This document shows, piece after piece, positions 9,024 to 19,900 of a stretch of 64,000 bases of DNA. The notes below the pieces were generated by a model. It saw only the letters and a program-made list of their open reading frames with translations. It was not told where the DNA came from and did no database searches. The number at the start of each line of letters is the position of its first letter. Within the stretch, counting starts at the first letter, position 1. A program made the position numbers and the translations under genes. The stretch lies in NCBI GenBank assembly GCA_964468815.1, contig CAYXWN010000002.1:15613-79612 (forward strand). Reading direction: 5' to 3'. Source of the stretch: UMGS621 sp964468815. GTDB taxonomy: Bacteria; Bacillota; Clostridia; Christensenellales; Borkfalkiaceae.

Positions 9024-12000
9024 ATGAAGAAAATCAAGAGGGTTTTACTTGCTTTGAGCGTGTGCTTGGTTTGCGCGATCTGCGGAGTGGCAGTCGGCTG
9101 CGGCGGATCGGGCTCTGTAAAATATACGTTCGACGTCATGGGCGGCGCGGCGATTGAATCGGTCGAAGTGGAATCGGGTACGCAGTATACCTTGCCCGTT
9201 CCGTCCGATAGAAGCGGTTACAGTTTCGACGGTTGGTATTTAAGCAATGATTTTTCGGGTTCGCCCGTCACGTCGGTTACGGCAACGGAAAGTCAAACTT
9301 ATTACGCGAAGTGGACGAAACTGATTGCGATTCAACTCGAATTGAACGGCGGAACGCTGTCCGATACTCAATTATATTTAAAAGAGGGTGCGAACGTTTT
9401 CTCGTTCATGCAAGATTACGTGCCGACGAAGAGCGGCTACGTATTCGGCGCGTGGTTTGTCGGAAATGCAGAATTGTCGAAAAATTTGAAAATGCCGCAA
9501 GAAGGGCTTACGCTTACCGCGAAATATAAGGTTGCGTATACCGTAAAAATTTGGACGGAAAAATTGGACGGCGACGGTTACGAGAACGTGGAAGAGGACG
9601 TAATCGGTTATGCATACGCAGGGACGTCTTTTACGTCCGAATGTCCCTTGAAAGGATTTAAAGACGTTACTCCGGCAAGCGATATTACGCGCGTGCTTTC
9701 CGAAAACGCGTCCGAAAACGTGTTCGAGCATTATTTGGACAGAGAAACGTACACCGTGCGTTTTAACCCCAATTATCCGAACGGAACGGACGGAGAAACG
9801 GATACTTTGCAGGTAAAATACGGAAAAGAGATTTCCGTTTATTCTGATTATACTTGCGACGGTTATTGCTTGCTCGGTTGGGCGACGAGCAAAACCGGCT
9901 CGCTTTTATACGAAGCGAATTATATCAATCAAATACTCTATAACGGGGAAGATGAAGACAAAAAAGAAGCGGATACCTTTTCTCCGGACAGAAACCTCGC
10001 ACTTTACGGCGTTTGGGTAAAGGGATATACCGATATGTTCGGCGGCAACGACAGCGTGTTCGTGTTAAACGAGGCGGACGAAGTCGCTTATCTCTTGCGC
10101 GGACCGAAAATGTTCAAGGGTACGTATAACGCGGAAGAAAAATCCTTCCGTTTCAGAACGGAGTCGAGAGCCATCGTCGGGCGCGTGAACGAGGACGGAA
10201 CGTTTACTTTTTACAGTTCTACGCGCGTCGGTACGTACGAACTTTATAAGGACGGGCAGATTGATAAAAACGTAACGCTTATTTTCGACGCGTATAACGG
10301 ATTTTCTTATTATGAGAAAAAGGGCGACGGAACGACGGAGTCTTCCGGTTCGTATACGTTGCAAGACGAATACGTCGTGGCGACGTTTACCGCAGGCGAC
10401 GAAACGCTTGTCGGAAAAACGGCGTATATCTATGCGACGACGATGAATTTAAACGACAAAGAGTACAACGTGTTCCGGATTCGGAACGACGAAGATTGCG
10501 CTTTGGGCAAATTAGAGCGGTTCGAGGTCGTCGGTTCTGAATTGAAAGAGGTTTCGGGCAGCACTTTAACGCTGAACGGATTCGGCTATGCGACGTACGC
10601 TTCGGAATCGTATTCGTATACGAGAGAGGGTGATCGTATTACGCTGAAAGAGGGCGGCAAGGCGGACATCGTTTTACTGTTGAAAACAGTCGGCGAAAAG
10701 ACGGGTTACGCGGTTTACGAATCGGAACTTGACGGCGCGTTCTCCGTGACGGGCGGCGGCACGTTGACGTTGGACGGCGCTTACAATGCGACGTTTGAAA
10801 ACGGCGGATCGAGCGTGAGCGGCTATTACGTGAAAAAAGCCTCTCTTCTCGGCGGCGAGATCGTGAAATTTACGAGCGGCGCGCAGACGTACGCGTTCCT
10901 CTTGACGAAAGAAAACGAAGAATCGGCATATACGGCGGAGCAAAAGCACGCCGAATATGCGGAATATTACTATATGAACGAAACTAGTTCGTATTACGCG
11001 CCCTTACTCGTCGTGAACGAGCCGAGCGCGGGAGAAGCGACGGTTTACGGCTATACGAACGGCCGCGAGCATAAAAAAGTTTCTTGCGGAACGTTGACGC
11101 TGAATACCGAAACCGGACTTTACGTATACGAGGCGAAAACGTATACGGGCGAAACCGTTTTGACCAATCCGTTCGATTTATCGCAAGTGAAGTCGTTCGT
11201 ATGTGCCTTGGACGACACGATGACGGCGTACAACATTCATTATTGGTATTCTTGGACGGATCAAGATGAAACGACGGAGAACTTTAAAGGAACTTACACG
11301 TCCGATAAAAACGGAACGTTGACGTTGGTAAGCGGCTTTGCGTTCTATTCGGATGGCGGACTTACTCTTTCCGGCATATATAGCGGAGAAGATTTGGAAA
11401 GCGGAATCGTCACCATTCGGACGAAGCAGGGAAATCTTTACGTGGAAATCGACGGCGACAAGTTCGTTACGTTGCAATCGAAGCCCGAAAACGTATATCG
11501 TTACGAAGCGGACGGATCAATTACGAGAAGCGTTTATCTCGCGACGGACGGAAAGGGCAACGCGACGTATACGGTTGCGACGCTGAACGTCGAGAGCGGC
11601 GCGATTTCAACGGTCGAATACGTCGGAACGGTTGTAAAGACGGACAAAAAGATAAACGTCAGCGATACGCAAACGACCGATCTTTATCGCTTTACGTCAC
11701 AAGAGTTGACGTTTGAATATTTGCCCTTGTATTCGGCGACGGAATCGTATTTCCTTCCGTACAACGAAACGTATAACGGCAGATATACGGAGAAAAACGA
11801 TCGCGGAATTTTGTCGTTGGACGGATTCGGGTACAGAGCCGTATATACGGACGAAAACGGAACGGACCGCGCGGGCAGATATTTCATTTATGAGGAAAAG
11901 AGCCTGTTGGAAATTCGTTTCGACGACGGCGTTCGTTATTTCGATTTGCTTGCGGATAAGAAATTTACCTTGCGCGGCGCGGAATACGGCGAATATATTT

Positions 12001-13925
12001 TAATTGAAAATCAAACGAATAAAGGCCTTTATTTTGAAATGGATGGCTACGGAACGCTTTCCGTTTTCAAAATTGCAGACGGCGAGCGCACGTACGTGGA
12101 TCAAAACGGAAAATACGCGCAAAACGGAACGACTTTTACGTTGTCTTATTCGGAAAACGGAAAGGCGGTTACTTTGATCGGTTCTTGCGGATTGATTAAG
12201 GAAAACGGAACGACTTATAACACGTTTATCGCGAGCAATGCCTCTGCGGCACAGACGTTTGTAAACAAAACCGATTGGTCGATTTTGATTTTGGACGATT
12301 TGGGGAACGCGACGAAGTACACGGCGGACGGGTTGAGAGAATACGGTTCGTATACGTTGGTCACGAGTACGCTTTTGTACTACGTAAACAACGCGGGCGA
12401 CGACGGCTGTATCTACGTGTACGACAGAGAGGACGGAACGGCAACGCCGATTCGGTACGAAGAGCGCGGCTATTATACCGAAAACTTAGAATCGTTACTT
12501 TTCTCGAAAACGGGCTTCTCGATTTTTAACGGAGAAACGAATTATTACTATAACGTCGAAAACGACGAGGTTGTGTTGTATCGAAAGGCGGTTGACGGCG
12601 ATCAAAACGTCAACGAATACGGTTTCGTGGAAGACAGATCGTTCGGCTCGTTTGAAGACGAAAAAACGTATAACGGAAAAACCTATTATTTAAATAACGA
12701 TCTTGCGATTCGGTTTACGCGTGGCGAAGAGGGCGATGCGGTAAACGATTATCCGATCTTGGTATCCTCTAATCCGGACGTAAGAAAGCCCTTGGCGGCG
12801 TTATCTTTCTTACCCTCCGGAAAAGAAGAGTTCGCCGTCGTCGGACAGGTCGTAATCGGCAACAATACGTATAATTGCTACGTTGTGCGCGAAATCGTAA
12901 ACGGCGCATACGAAACGTATGTTTTGATGAACGCCGGTATGGGAAATTACCGCTTCGACGTGGAAATTTCGTACGGCGGTTCGAGCAGAGATAGCGTGAG
13001 CACGTATAAAATCACGCAGATGCGTTGGATCGTGGACGCGTTCTCCTATCAATATCTGGATACGTACTATTCGTACTATACGTTGGATCTCTTTTTCGGA
13101 ACGTCGTATTTGAGTACCTATCAAAACAATATCGGTAAATTGGCGATTTGTCACGTTTACGATAAGCAGGGCTTGCACGTAGAATCCGAAAATTATTTGA
13201 CCGGAGAATTCTTGGAAGACTCGAAGATGTACAATCTGAACGGCGAAATCGTGGCGTTTGAAAAGGCTGCGCTCACGGCGGACGGATCGTCATATATCGC
13301 GCGCTTTGAAGATCCGAGCGACGGTTATACGTATTCCATTTACTTCTATTTGACAAGACACGAGCAACTCGATGAGTACGGGTACGTCATGACGGCGTTT
13401 ACGCGCGAGCAGACGTTGGACGCAGGCGACGGCTATAAAGTCATCGTGGAAAGGATCCTTGCTTCCGAAACGACTAAGAGCGGCGGTGTGTATTCGGATT
13501 CGGTGCGGTTGCAGAAGCCGAACGGAGAAGTGTTGAAATTCCGCGGCTTTACGACCGTGAACGATACCAGATATTACATGGATCGGGTAACGGACGAAGA
13601 CGACAAGGATTTAAGCGCGACGTATTATCACTTTGCGTTTAAGGATTCTTCGTCGGGCGAAATTCAATCGACCACGTACGGCTTGTACGACAGCGTGACC
13701 ATGCAAATCGAAGACGTAGCCGTATATTATTCGCAAGACGGCGCATGGAAAGTGGATATCGGCGAAAATTTGGGCGTCACGATTGCGATCGGCGGAAAGA
13801 ACGGCATTAACATCGTGAAAGAATGTTCTTACGACGAAGCGACCGATACGTATACGGCGGTATGCGATTACGCGACGTTGAAAGTTAAGATCGAGGACGG
13901 TTTCGTGACGGTCGTCGAAGAGTAA
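9024..13925 (+). CDS. Giant lipoprotein with InlB-type repeats and an unrecognised beta-rich repeat
   Basis: A 1633-residue protein; TAGGAGAAC lies 12 bases before the ATG. The signal peptide ends in AVGC (Cys26), slightly off the classic lipobox. Residues about 32-340 hold Listeria-Bacteroides repeats (FDGWYLS, FGAWFVG, LLGWATS). Most of the rest is built from a recurring, divergent motif resembling G-x-L-x-L-x-G-[FY]-x-x-A-x-Y followed by GxY and an alternating polar/hydrophobic stretch. Examples are GTLTLVSGFAFYSDGG, GILSLDGFGYRAVY, GTLSVF and GTLTLDGAYNATFENGG, at least eight copies. I do not recognise this repeat as a named family. The composition, rich in Tyr, Gly, Thr and Asp with almost no Cys after the lipobox, suits an extracellular beta-solenoid or tandem beta-sandwich. 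Function unknown; surface binding is likely. Confidence 0.8.
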   Translation: MKKIKRVLLALSVCLVCAICGVAVGCGGSGSVKYTFDVMGGAAIESVEVESGTQYTLPVPSDRSGYSFDGWYLSNDFSGSPVTSVTATESQTYYAKWTKLIAIQLELNGGTLSDTQLYLKEGANVFSFMQDYVPTKSGYVFGAWFVGNAELSKNLKMPQEGLTLTAKYKVAYTVKIWTEKLDGDGYENVEEDVIGYAYAGTSFTSECPLKGFKDVTPASDITRVLSENASENVFEHYLDRETYTVRFNPNYPNGTDGETDTLQVKYGKEISVYSDYTCDGYCLLGWATSKTGSLLYEANYINQILYNGEDEDKKEADTFSPDRNLALYGVWVKGYTDMFGGNDSVFVLNEADEVAYLLRGPKMFKGTYNAEEKSFRFRTESRAIVGRVNEDGTFTFYSSTRVGTYELYKDGQIDKNVTLIFDAYNGFSYYEKKGDGTTESSGSYTLQDEYVVATFTAGDETLVGKTAYIYATTMNLNDKEYNVFRIRNDEDCALGKLERFEVVGSELKEVSGSTLTLNGFGYATYASESYSYTREGDRITLKEGGKADIVLLLKTVGEKTGYAVYESELDGAFSVTGGGTLTLDGAYNATFENGGSSVSGYYVKKASLLGGEIVKFTSGAQTYAFLLTKENEESAYTAEQKHAEYAEYYYMNETSSYYAPLLVVNEPSAGEATVYGYTNGREHKKVSCGTLTLNTETGLYVYEAKTYTGETVLTNPFDLSQVKSFVCALDDTMTAYNIHYWYSWTDQDETTENFKGTYTSDKNGTLTLVSGFAFYSDGGLTLSGIYSGEDLESGIVTIRTKQGNLYVEIDGDKFVTLQSKPENVYRYEADGSITRSVYLATDGKGNATYTVATLNVESGAISTVEYVGTVVKTDKKINVSDTQTTDLYRFTSQELTFEYLPLYSATESYFLPYNETYNGRYTEKNDRGILSLDGFGYRAVYTDENGTDRAGRYFIYEEKSLLEIRFDDGVRYFDLLADKKFTLRGAEYGEYILIENQTNKGLYFEMDGYGTLSVFKIADGERTYVDQNGKYAQNGTTFTLSYSENGKAVTLIGSCGLIKENGTTYNTFIASNASAAQTFVNKTDWSILILDDLGNATKYTADGLREYGSYTLVTSTLLYYVNNAGDDGCIYVYDREDGTATPIRYEERGYYTENLESLLFSKTGFSIFNGETNYYYNVENDEVVLYRKAVDGDQNVNEYGFVEDRSFGSFEDEKTYNGKTYYLNNDLAIRFTRGEEGDAVNDYPILVSSNPDVRKPLAALSFLPSGKEEFAVVGQVVIGNNTYNCYVVREIVNGAYETYVLMNAGMGNYRFDVEISYGGSSRDSVSTYKITQMRWIVDAFSYQYLDTYYSYYTLDLFFGTSYLSTYQNNIGKLAICHVYDKQGLHVESENYLTGEFLEDSKMYNLNGEIVAFEKAALTADGSSYIARFEDPSDGYTYSIYFYLTRHEQLDEYGYVMTAFTREQTLDAGDGYKVIVERILASETTKSGGVYSDSVRLQKPNGEVLKFRGFTTVNDTRYYMDRVTDEDDKDLSATYYHFAFKDSSSGEIQSTTYGLYDSVTMQIEDVAVYYSQDGAWKVDIGENLGVTIAIGGKNGINIVKECSYDEATDTYTAVCDYATLKVKIEDGFVTVVEE

Positions 13926-13955
13926 GCCTCGGACGGAAAATCGAAAAGGGCTTAA

Positions 13956-16900
13956 ATGTCGAAAATAAATAGGATGAAAAGAATGATAAAGTTAAAAACG
14001 AAGTTTAAGAAAAATGCAATCAAGACGATTTCGTTGATCGGGGCGATGTTCTTGCTGTTCGGGTTCGGCATCGGCAGTTATGTTGAAAGCGGAAACAAAC
14101 TCGCAATGGCAACCGCTTACGTATCCAAAGTAAATACGGAAATCAAGACGAATCAAGAGGATTTTTACGATAGCAACGTCGTGACCAAACTCCCCGAAAC
14201 GGTGGAAGCGAACGATGAGATTTCCGTTATCGTAGCGTTGAACGCAGATTCGGTTATGGACGCCTACGAGGACGCGAACGGAACGCAGACGGTTTCCGAA
14301 TATCTCACGACGACCGAAGCGAAAAACGTGGTAAAATCGGCTTGGAAATCGCAAAACGATCAAATTTACCGTTTGAAGACCGCGGGCGTAAGTTACGAAC
14401 TCGGAGAACGTTACAATACCGTTTTGAACGGCTTTGAAATTACCATCAAGGCAAAAGACTTTGAAAAGGTAAACGAGTTGTTGGCGGATAAAGCGACGTT
14501 GATCGTCGGCGAATCCTACGAACCTGCCGTTACGGAGGTGGTAGAAAACGAAGTCGGCGTGTATGAAACGGGTATTTTCGACAGTTCCTTTTTGATTGAT
14601 TATCAAGGGGACGGCGTAGTCGTCGCCGTTTTGGATACGGGGCTCGACTATACGCACACCGCTTTTTCGGACGATAATTTTACGACTTCTAAGGAAGCGT
14701 TTACGTTGGCGAGCGTATCGAAGAGCGTATCCGCCAGAGATCAAAACGGCGAGTTGATTATGAGCGCGTCTAAAATGACGGCGGGCTTGACGGGCGAGGA
14801 CGTATACGTGAGCAGAAAAGTTCCGTTTGCGTACGATTACGCGGATAAAGATCCGGACGTATTGCCCATCAATTCGCACCACGGCACGCACGTTGCCGGT
14901 ATCATCGCAGGAAAAGACGACGTGATCACCGGCGTTGCGCCGAACGCGCAACTCGCGATCATGAAAGTGTTCTCGGACAGAGTGGACAGTGCAAAGGATT
15001 CGTGGATTTTATCCGCCTTGGAAGATTGCGTCGCGCTCGGCGTGGACGTAATCAATATGTCGCTCGGCTCTGCTTGCGGCTTTTCGCGCGAGGTGGATAA
15101 GGAAAACAAGAACGTAATTTACGATCGCGTTCGCGAAGCGGGTATTTCTTTGATCGCCGCGGCGGCAAATTCTTACAACGCGACGATGGGATCCGGAAAG
15201 AACGGCAGCAACCCCTTGACGAGCAACCCCGATTCTGGTACGGTCGGTGCTCCGGGCACATATGAATCTTCCCTTTGCGTCGCGTCGGTTGACGGCGTAA
15301 AAACGCCTTACTTAAAATACGGCGACGAAATCATTTATTTCAACGAAGCGACCGATTCGTCCATGGAAAAGCGCAATTTCGTCAACGAGTTGTTAGATCC
15401 GATCGGCGAAGACGTACAGAGTCGCGAGTTTGAATACGTTACCATTCCGGGCGTCGGACGTTCGGCGGATTACCCGGAGGAGGGCGATTTTTATGAGGGA
15501 AAGATCGTGCTTGTCAAGCGCGGAACGATTTCCTTTGAAGATAAAGTAAGAATCGCGTTAAAAGAAAAAGGCGCGGCAGGCATTATTATTTATAATAACG
15601 TATCGGGTTCGATTTCCATGCAGGTCGGCGATATAGAGGGCGCGGCTTGCTCGATCGCACAGGACGAGGGCGAAATCTTAGCCGCTTCGGAATCGGGAAT
15701 CCTTACCATAAGCAGAAGTCAATTGGCTGGTCCGTTTATGTCCGATTTCTCCTCGTGGGGACCGACGTCCGATTTGAAGATTAAGCCGGAGATCACGGCG
15801 CACGGCGGCGAGATTTTATCCGCCGTTCCGGGACAAGGTTACGATCGGTTGTCCGGTACGTCCATGGCTGCCCCCAACCAAGCGGGCGCGGCGGCATTGA
15901 TTCGGCAATACGTCAAATATAGCGGCGTATTCGGATCGGAAGAGAGTTTAGCGGAAAAGACGACGACGGTAAGCGACCGTGTGAATCAATTGATGATGTC
16001 AACAGCCGATATTCTTCTCAACAAGAGCGGAATCCCGTTCTCGGTAAGAAAGCAGGGCTCGGGGCTTGTGAACATTAACGCGGCGGTGGAATCGGCGGCA
16101 TATCTTACGACGTACGATAAAAACGGCGCGGAAATGAGCAAGACGAAGTTGGAACTCGGCGACGATAAAGACAGAACGGGCGTCTACACGGTGACGTTCG
16201 GGATTCACAACATTTCAAACAACGCGATCTCGTACGACGTAAGCGCGGTTCTTTTGACGGAGGGCGTCAGTTCTACGTATACGGGGCACGGCGAAACGAC
16301 AAGCACGCAAGAGGGATATTTGCTCGGCGGAACGACGGCGACGGTCGTGTCGGTGTCGGGCGACGGAACGCAGTCGGGAAATACGGTTACGGTCGGCGTG
16401 AACAAGAGCGCGACGGTTACCATGCGGATTGTGCTGTCCGATGCGGATAAGGCGTATATTAACGATTCGTTCTTACACGGAATGTACGTAGAAGGATTCG
16501 TTACGTTGGATGCGGTAAGCGGCACGAACGTGAAATTGAATATTCCGTTATTGACCTTTTTCGGCGATTGGACGGAAGCGCCTATTTTCGACGAAGAGTA
16601 TTACGATACGAACGCGGACGAATTGAACGCCGGCTTGGACGCGGAGGACAAGTTGATGGAAGACGCGTACGCAACGCGCGTAATCGGTTCGTTGTACAGC
16701 GATTATATCATGACGTTGGGCGCGTATGCGTTCATACAGAATCCGGACGCAACGCCGATCGCGGCGGACAAGAAGTACATCGCTCTTTCCAATAAAGCGG
16801 ACGGAGAGGCTTCTTCTATCAACGGAATCAAGAGCATTTGGGCGGGATTTTTGCGGAACGTAAAGGAAGCGAATATCTCCATCGTCGAGGACGCGACGGG

Positions 16901-19900
16901 CAGAGAAATTTTCTCACATACGGAATATAATTTGAAAAAATGCTTCTCGTCGGGTTCGATTTATCCGTCGACGATAGACATGGATTTCTCTACCTTAGAG
17001 CATAATCTCAAAAACAATACGAAATATACGGTCACGGTTGCGACGTATATTGATTACGGTGCAAAGGAAGAACAGAAAAACGTGCGGAACGTCTTTGAGT
17101 TCCCGTTGTATATCGACTTTGAAGCGCCGATCGTAACGGACGTAACCTATTGGACGGAATACGATAAAACGACGAAAAAGACGAAGTTGTTCGCCGATCT
17201 GAGCATCTATGACAACCATTATGCGATGGGCGTGCAGACGGGATATATTACGGCGGACGAAGATGAAAAATTCACCCTCGATACGTTCGGAAAATACATA
17301 ACTCCCGTGTATTCTTCCTTTAACTCTACGTCGAGCATTACGATCGAACTGACCGATTATATTGCAAAGATTAAAAATTCTGCCGGAATCGCCTTCGACG
17401 AAGACGGCGAATTGCAAATAGACAGAAACAATAATTCGTTCGTTGCGATTTGTTACGATTACGCGTTAAATTCCGCAACTTACGAAATTCGGCTTCCCGA
17501 CGATATCGTTTCCATGTATTTCACGGAAAGCGAGTTGAACCTCAGTCCTTACGAAACGAAAGATATTTCCTCGTTATTGAACGTCTATCCGAACGACAGT
17601 TGGTTGGAAATCGTTGATTTCGAGGTCAACGAGGACGGGAAAGACGTCGTGGATATCGTCAACCAAACGATTATCGCATTGAAGAGCGGCGACGCGCAAA
17701 TCACTGCGATCGGCTACGATAAGACGGCGAAGCGGAACGTCACGGCAGTCTTGAACGTACACGTCTTTGACGAAACGGAAGAGGGCTATGACGGTCGGTT
17801 TACAATCCCCGAGGTAAATAAGTTCTCGCTTACGGGATATAAGACGAACAAAGCGTATTACAACGTTTCGAGCGGAGAACGGGAAATCGGTGAAACGGGC
17901 GGAACGTATTCGTTCGGAAGTTCGTATGCTTTGTCGATGTATCCTTCGGAAAGCGTAACCGTTCAATACACGTTGGATTCGTATTTTCCGGACAGAACGG
18001 GCGTTACGTTTAAGGTCGGTAACAGCAGAATCGCAACAGTGACCGAAACGGGCGAAATCAACGCGATCGCGGAGGGCAATACCGTCGTCAGCGTAAACGT
18101 TACGTTCGACGGAAAAACGACGGTGTATTCCGGACGAATCAACGTAAAAGTAAAAGATCCGTTTACGACGAGCGGTTCATATCTCATGTCGTATCGCGGC
18201 TTGGGCGGCGAGGTCGTAATTCCGGGCGATCGCGGAATCACTTCTATTTATTCGTACGCGTTCAGCGGCTATAAATACGTGGCAAAGGATCTTGAAGCGG
18301 GCGACGTGATCGACGAAGAAGATAACTCGTTGTTGAAGCAATGGTATATCGGCGAGGACACGATCACGAAAATCGTGATCCCGGAGGGTGTGGAAACCAT
18401 CGGCTCGTACGCGTTTGCGAATCTTACGGCGTTGGAAGAGGTCGTGTTGCCCTCAACGTTAAACAATATCGGCGTCGGCGCATTCCTCGGTTGTAAACAA
18501 TTAAAATATATCAACCTTGAAAACGTACAGTTCGTCAACGAAAAGGCGTTTGCGGATTGCGAACTTCTCGGTTCGGATCGGGATATCGACTTGCGTTCGA
18601 TCGTGGCGATCGGAAATTATTCTTTCCAAAATTGTTGTTTAAATTACGTACAATTGCCTCGGACGTCGCAATCGCTCGGCGAGGGGGCGTTCTACGGCAA
18701 TAAAGCGTTGACGGAAATTCAGTTCGTTGCGGACAAGATCAAGGTCGGCTCTTACGCGTTTGCGGAATGTACGCTGTTGTCGTCCGTCAACATCAACGCG
18801 GCGGTTATCGCGTCCTATGCGTTCTATGGCTGTTCGGAATTGACGGACGTTACGCTCGGAAAGGACGTTGCGGTCATCGGCGAATTTGCCTTTACCGGCA
18901 CGAAAGTATCGTCTTTCGATATTGCGAATACCAACGCCGTGCTTTCAACCGATCCCAACGATAGCGGATTGATTTTGAAAGATGGAGAATTGATCATCGT
19001 TGCGCCGAACTACGGCTCGAACACGCTTACGACCGAAGCGACGGCGATCGCGACGGGTGCGTTCTCCGGAAACGTAAAGATCTTTAAGGTCGTGGCGAAT
19101 AACGTTCATTCGGTAGATGCGTACGCATTTGCAAAATGCTTGAACTTGGTTGAGATTTCCCTACCGTTCGTTCAAACCATCGGCGATTATGCGTTTATGG
19201 ATTGTACGAAGTTGGATAAGGTTGACGGCTTGTCGAATGCGGATTCGATCGGCGTGCGCGCCTTTGAAAATACCGGCTTAAAATCGGTTACGATTAAGGA
19301 CGGTGCAACCGTCGGCGAGTCGGCGTTCCAAGATTGTAACGATATGGAAAGCGTCGTTCTCGGCGAGAACGTAAAGGTCGGAAAGAACGCGTTCTATTGT
19401 TCTTCCGCGTTGAGCAAAACGGCGCAGCAGACGAACGGCAGCTTGGCATATTATACCGAATATACTTATCAACCGAAAGAAGGCGTGAAATATTCTTATT
19501 ATCGCTATGATATCAAAAAGGCGGCTTCCGCGCTGAAAAGCGTTACGGTCGGAAGCAACACCGTGTTGGGTGAATCCGCGTTTTCCGGCAATGCCAAGAT
19601 GGAAACGCTTACGCTGGCGGAAAACGTGACGATCGGCGATTACGCGTTCTATAACGTAATCGGACTGACGAACGTAGATCTTTCCAAAACGAAAGAGATC
19701 GGCGAAATGGCGTTCTACGGCGCGGCGACCTTGGATTTCTGGTTCTATGACAACAAGTATGACGTAGCGTACGAATTTTCGTACGAGGACGGAACGGAAA
19801 AGGCGATTGCGTATAAATACTCCTTCCACGTTCCGAAATTAGGCAACGTTGATCTTTCGAGTATTCGGAAACTCGGCGATTTTGCGTTTGCGAATAACGA

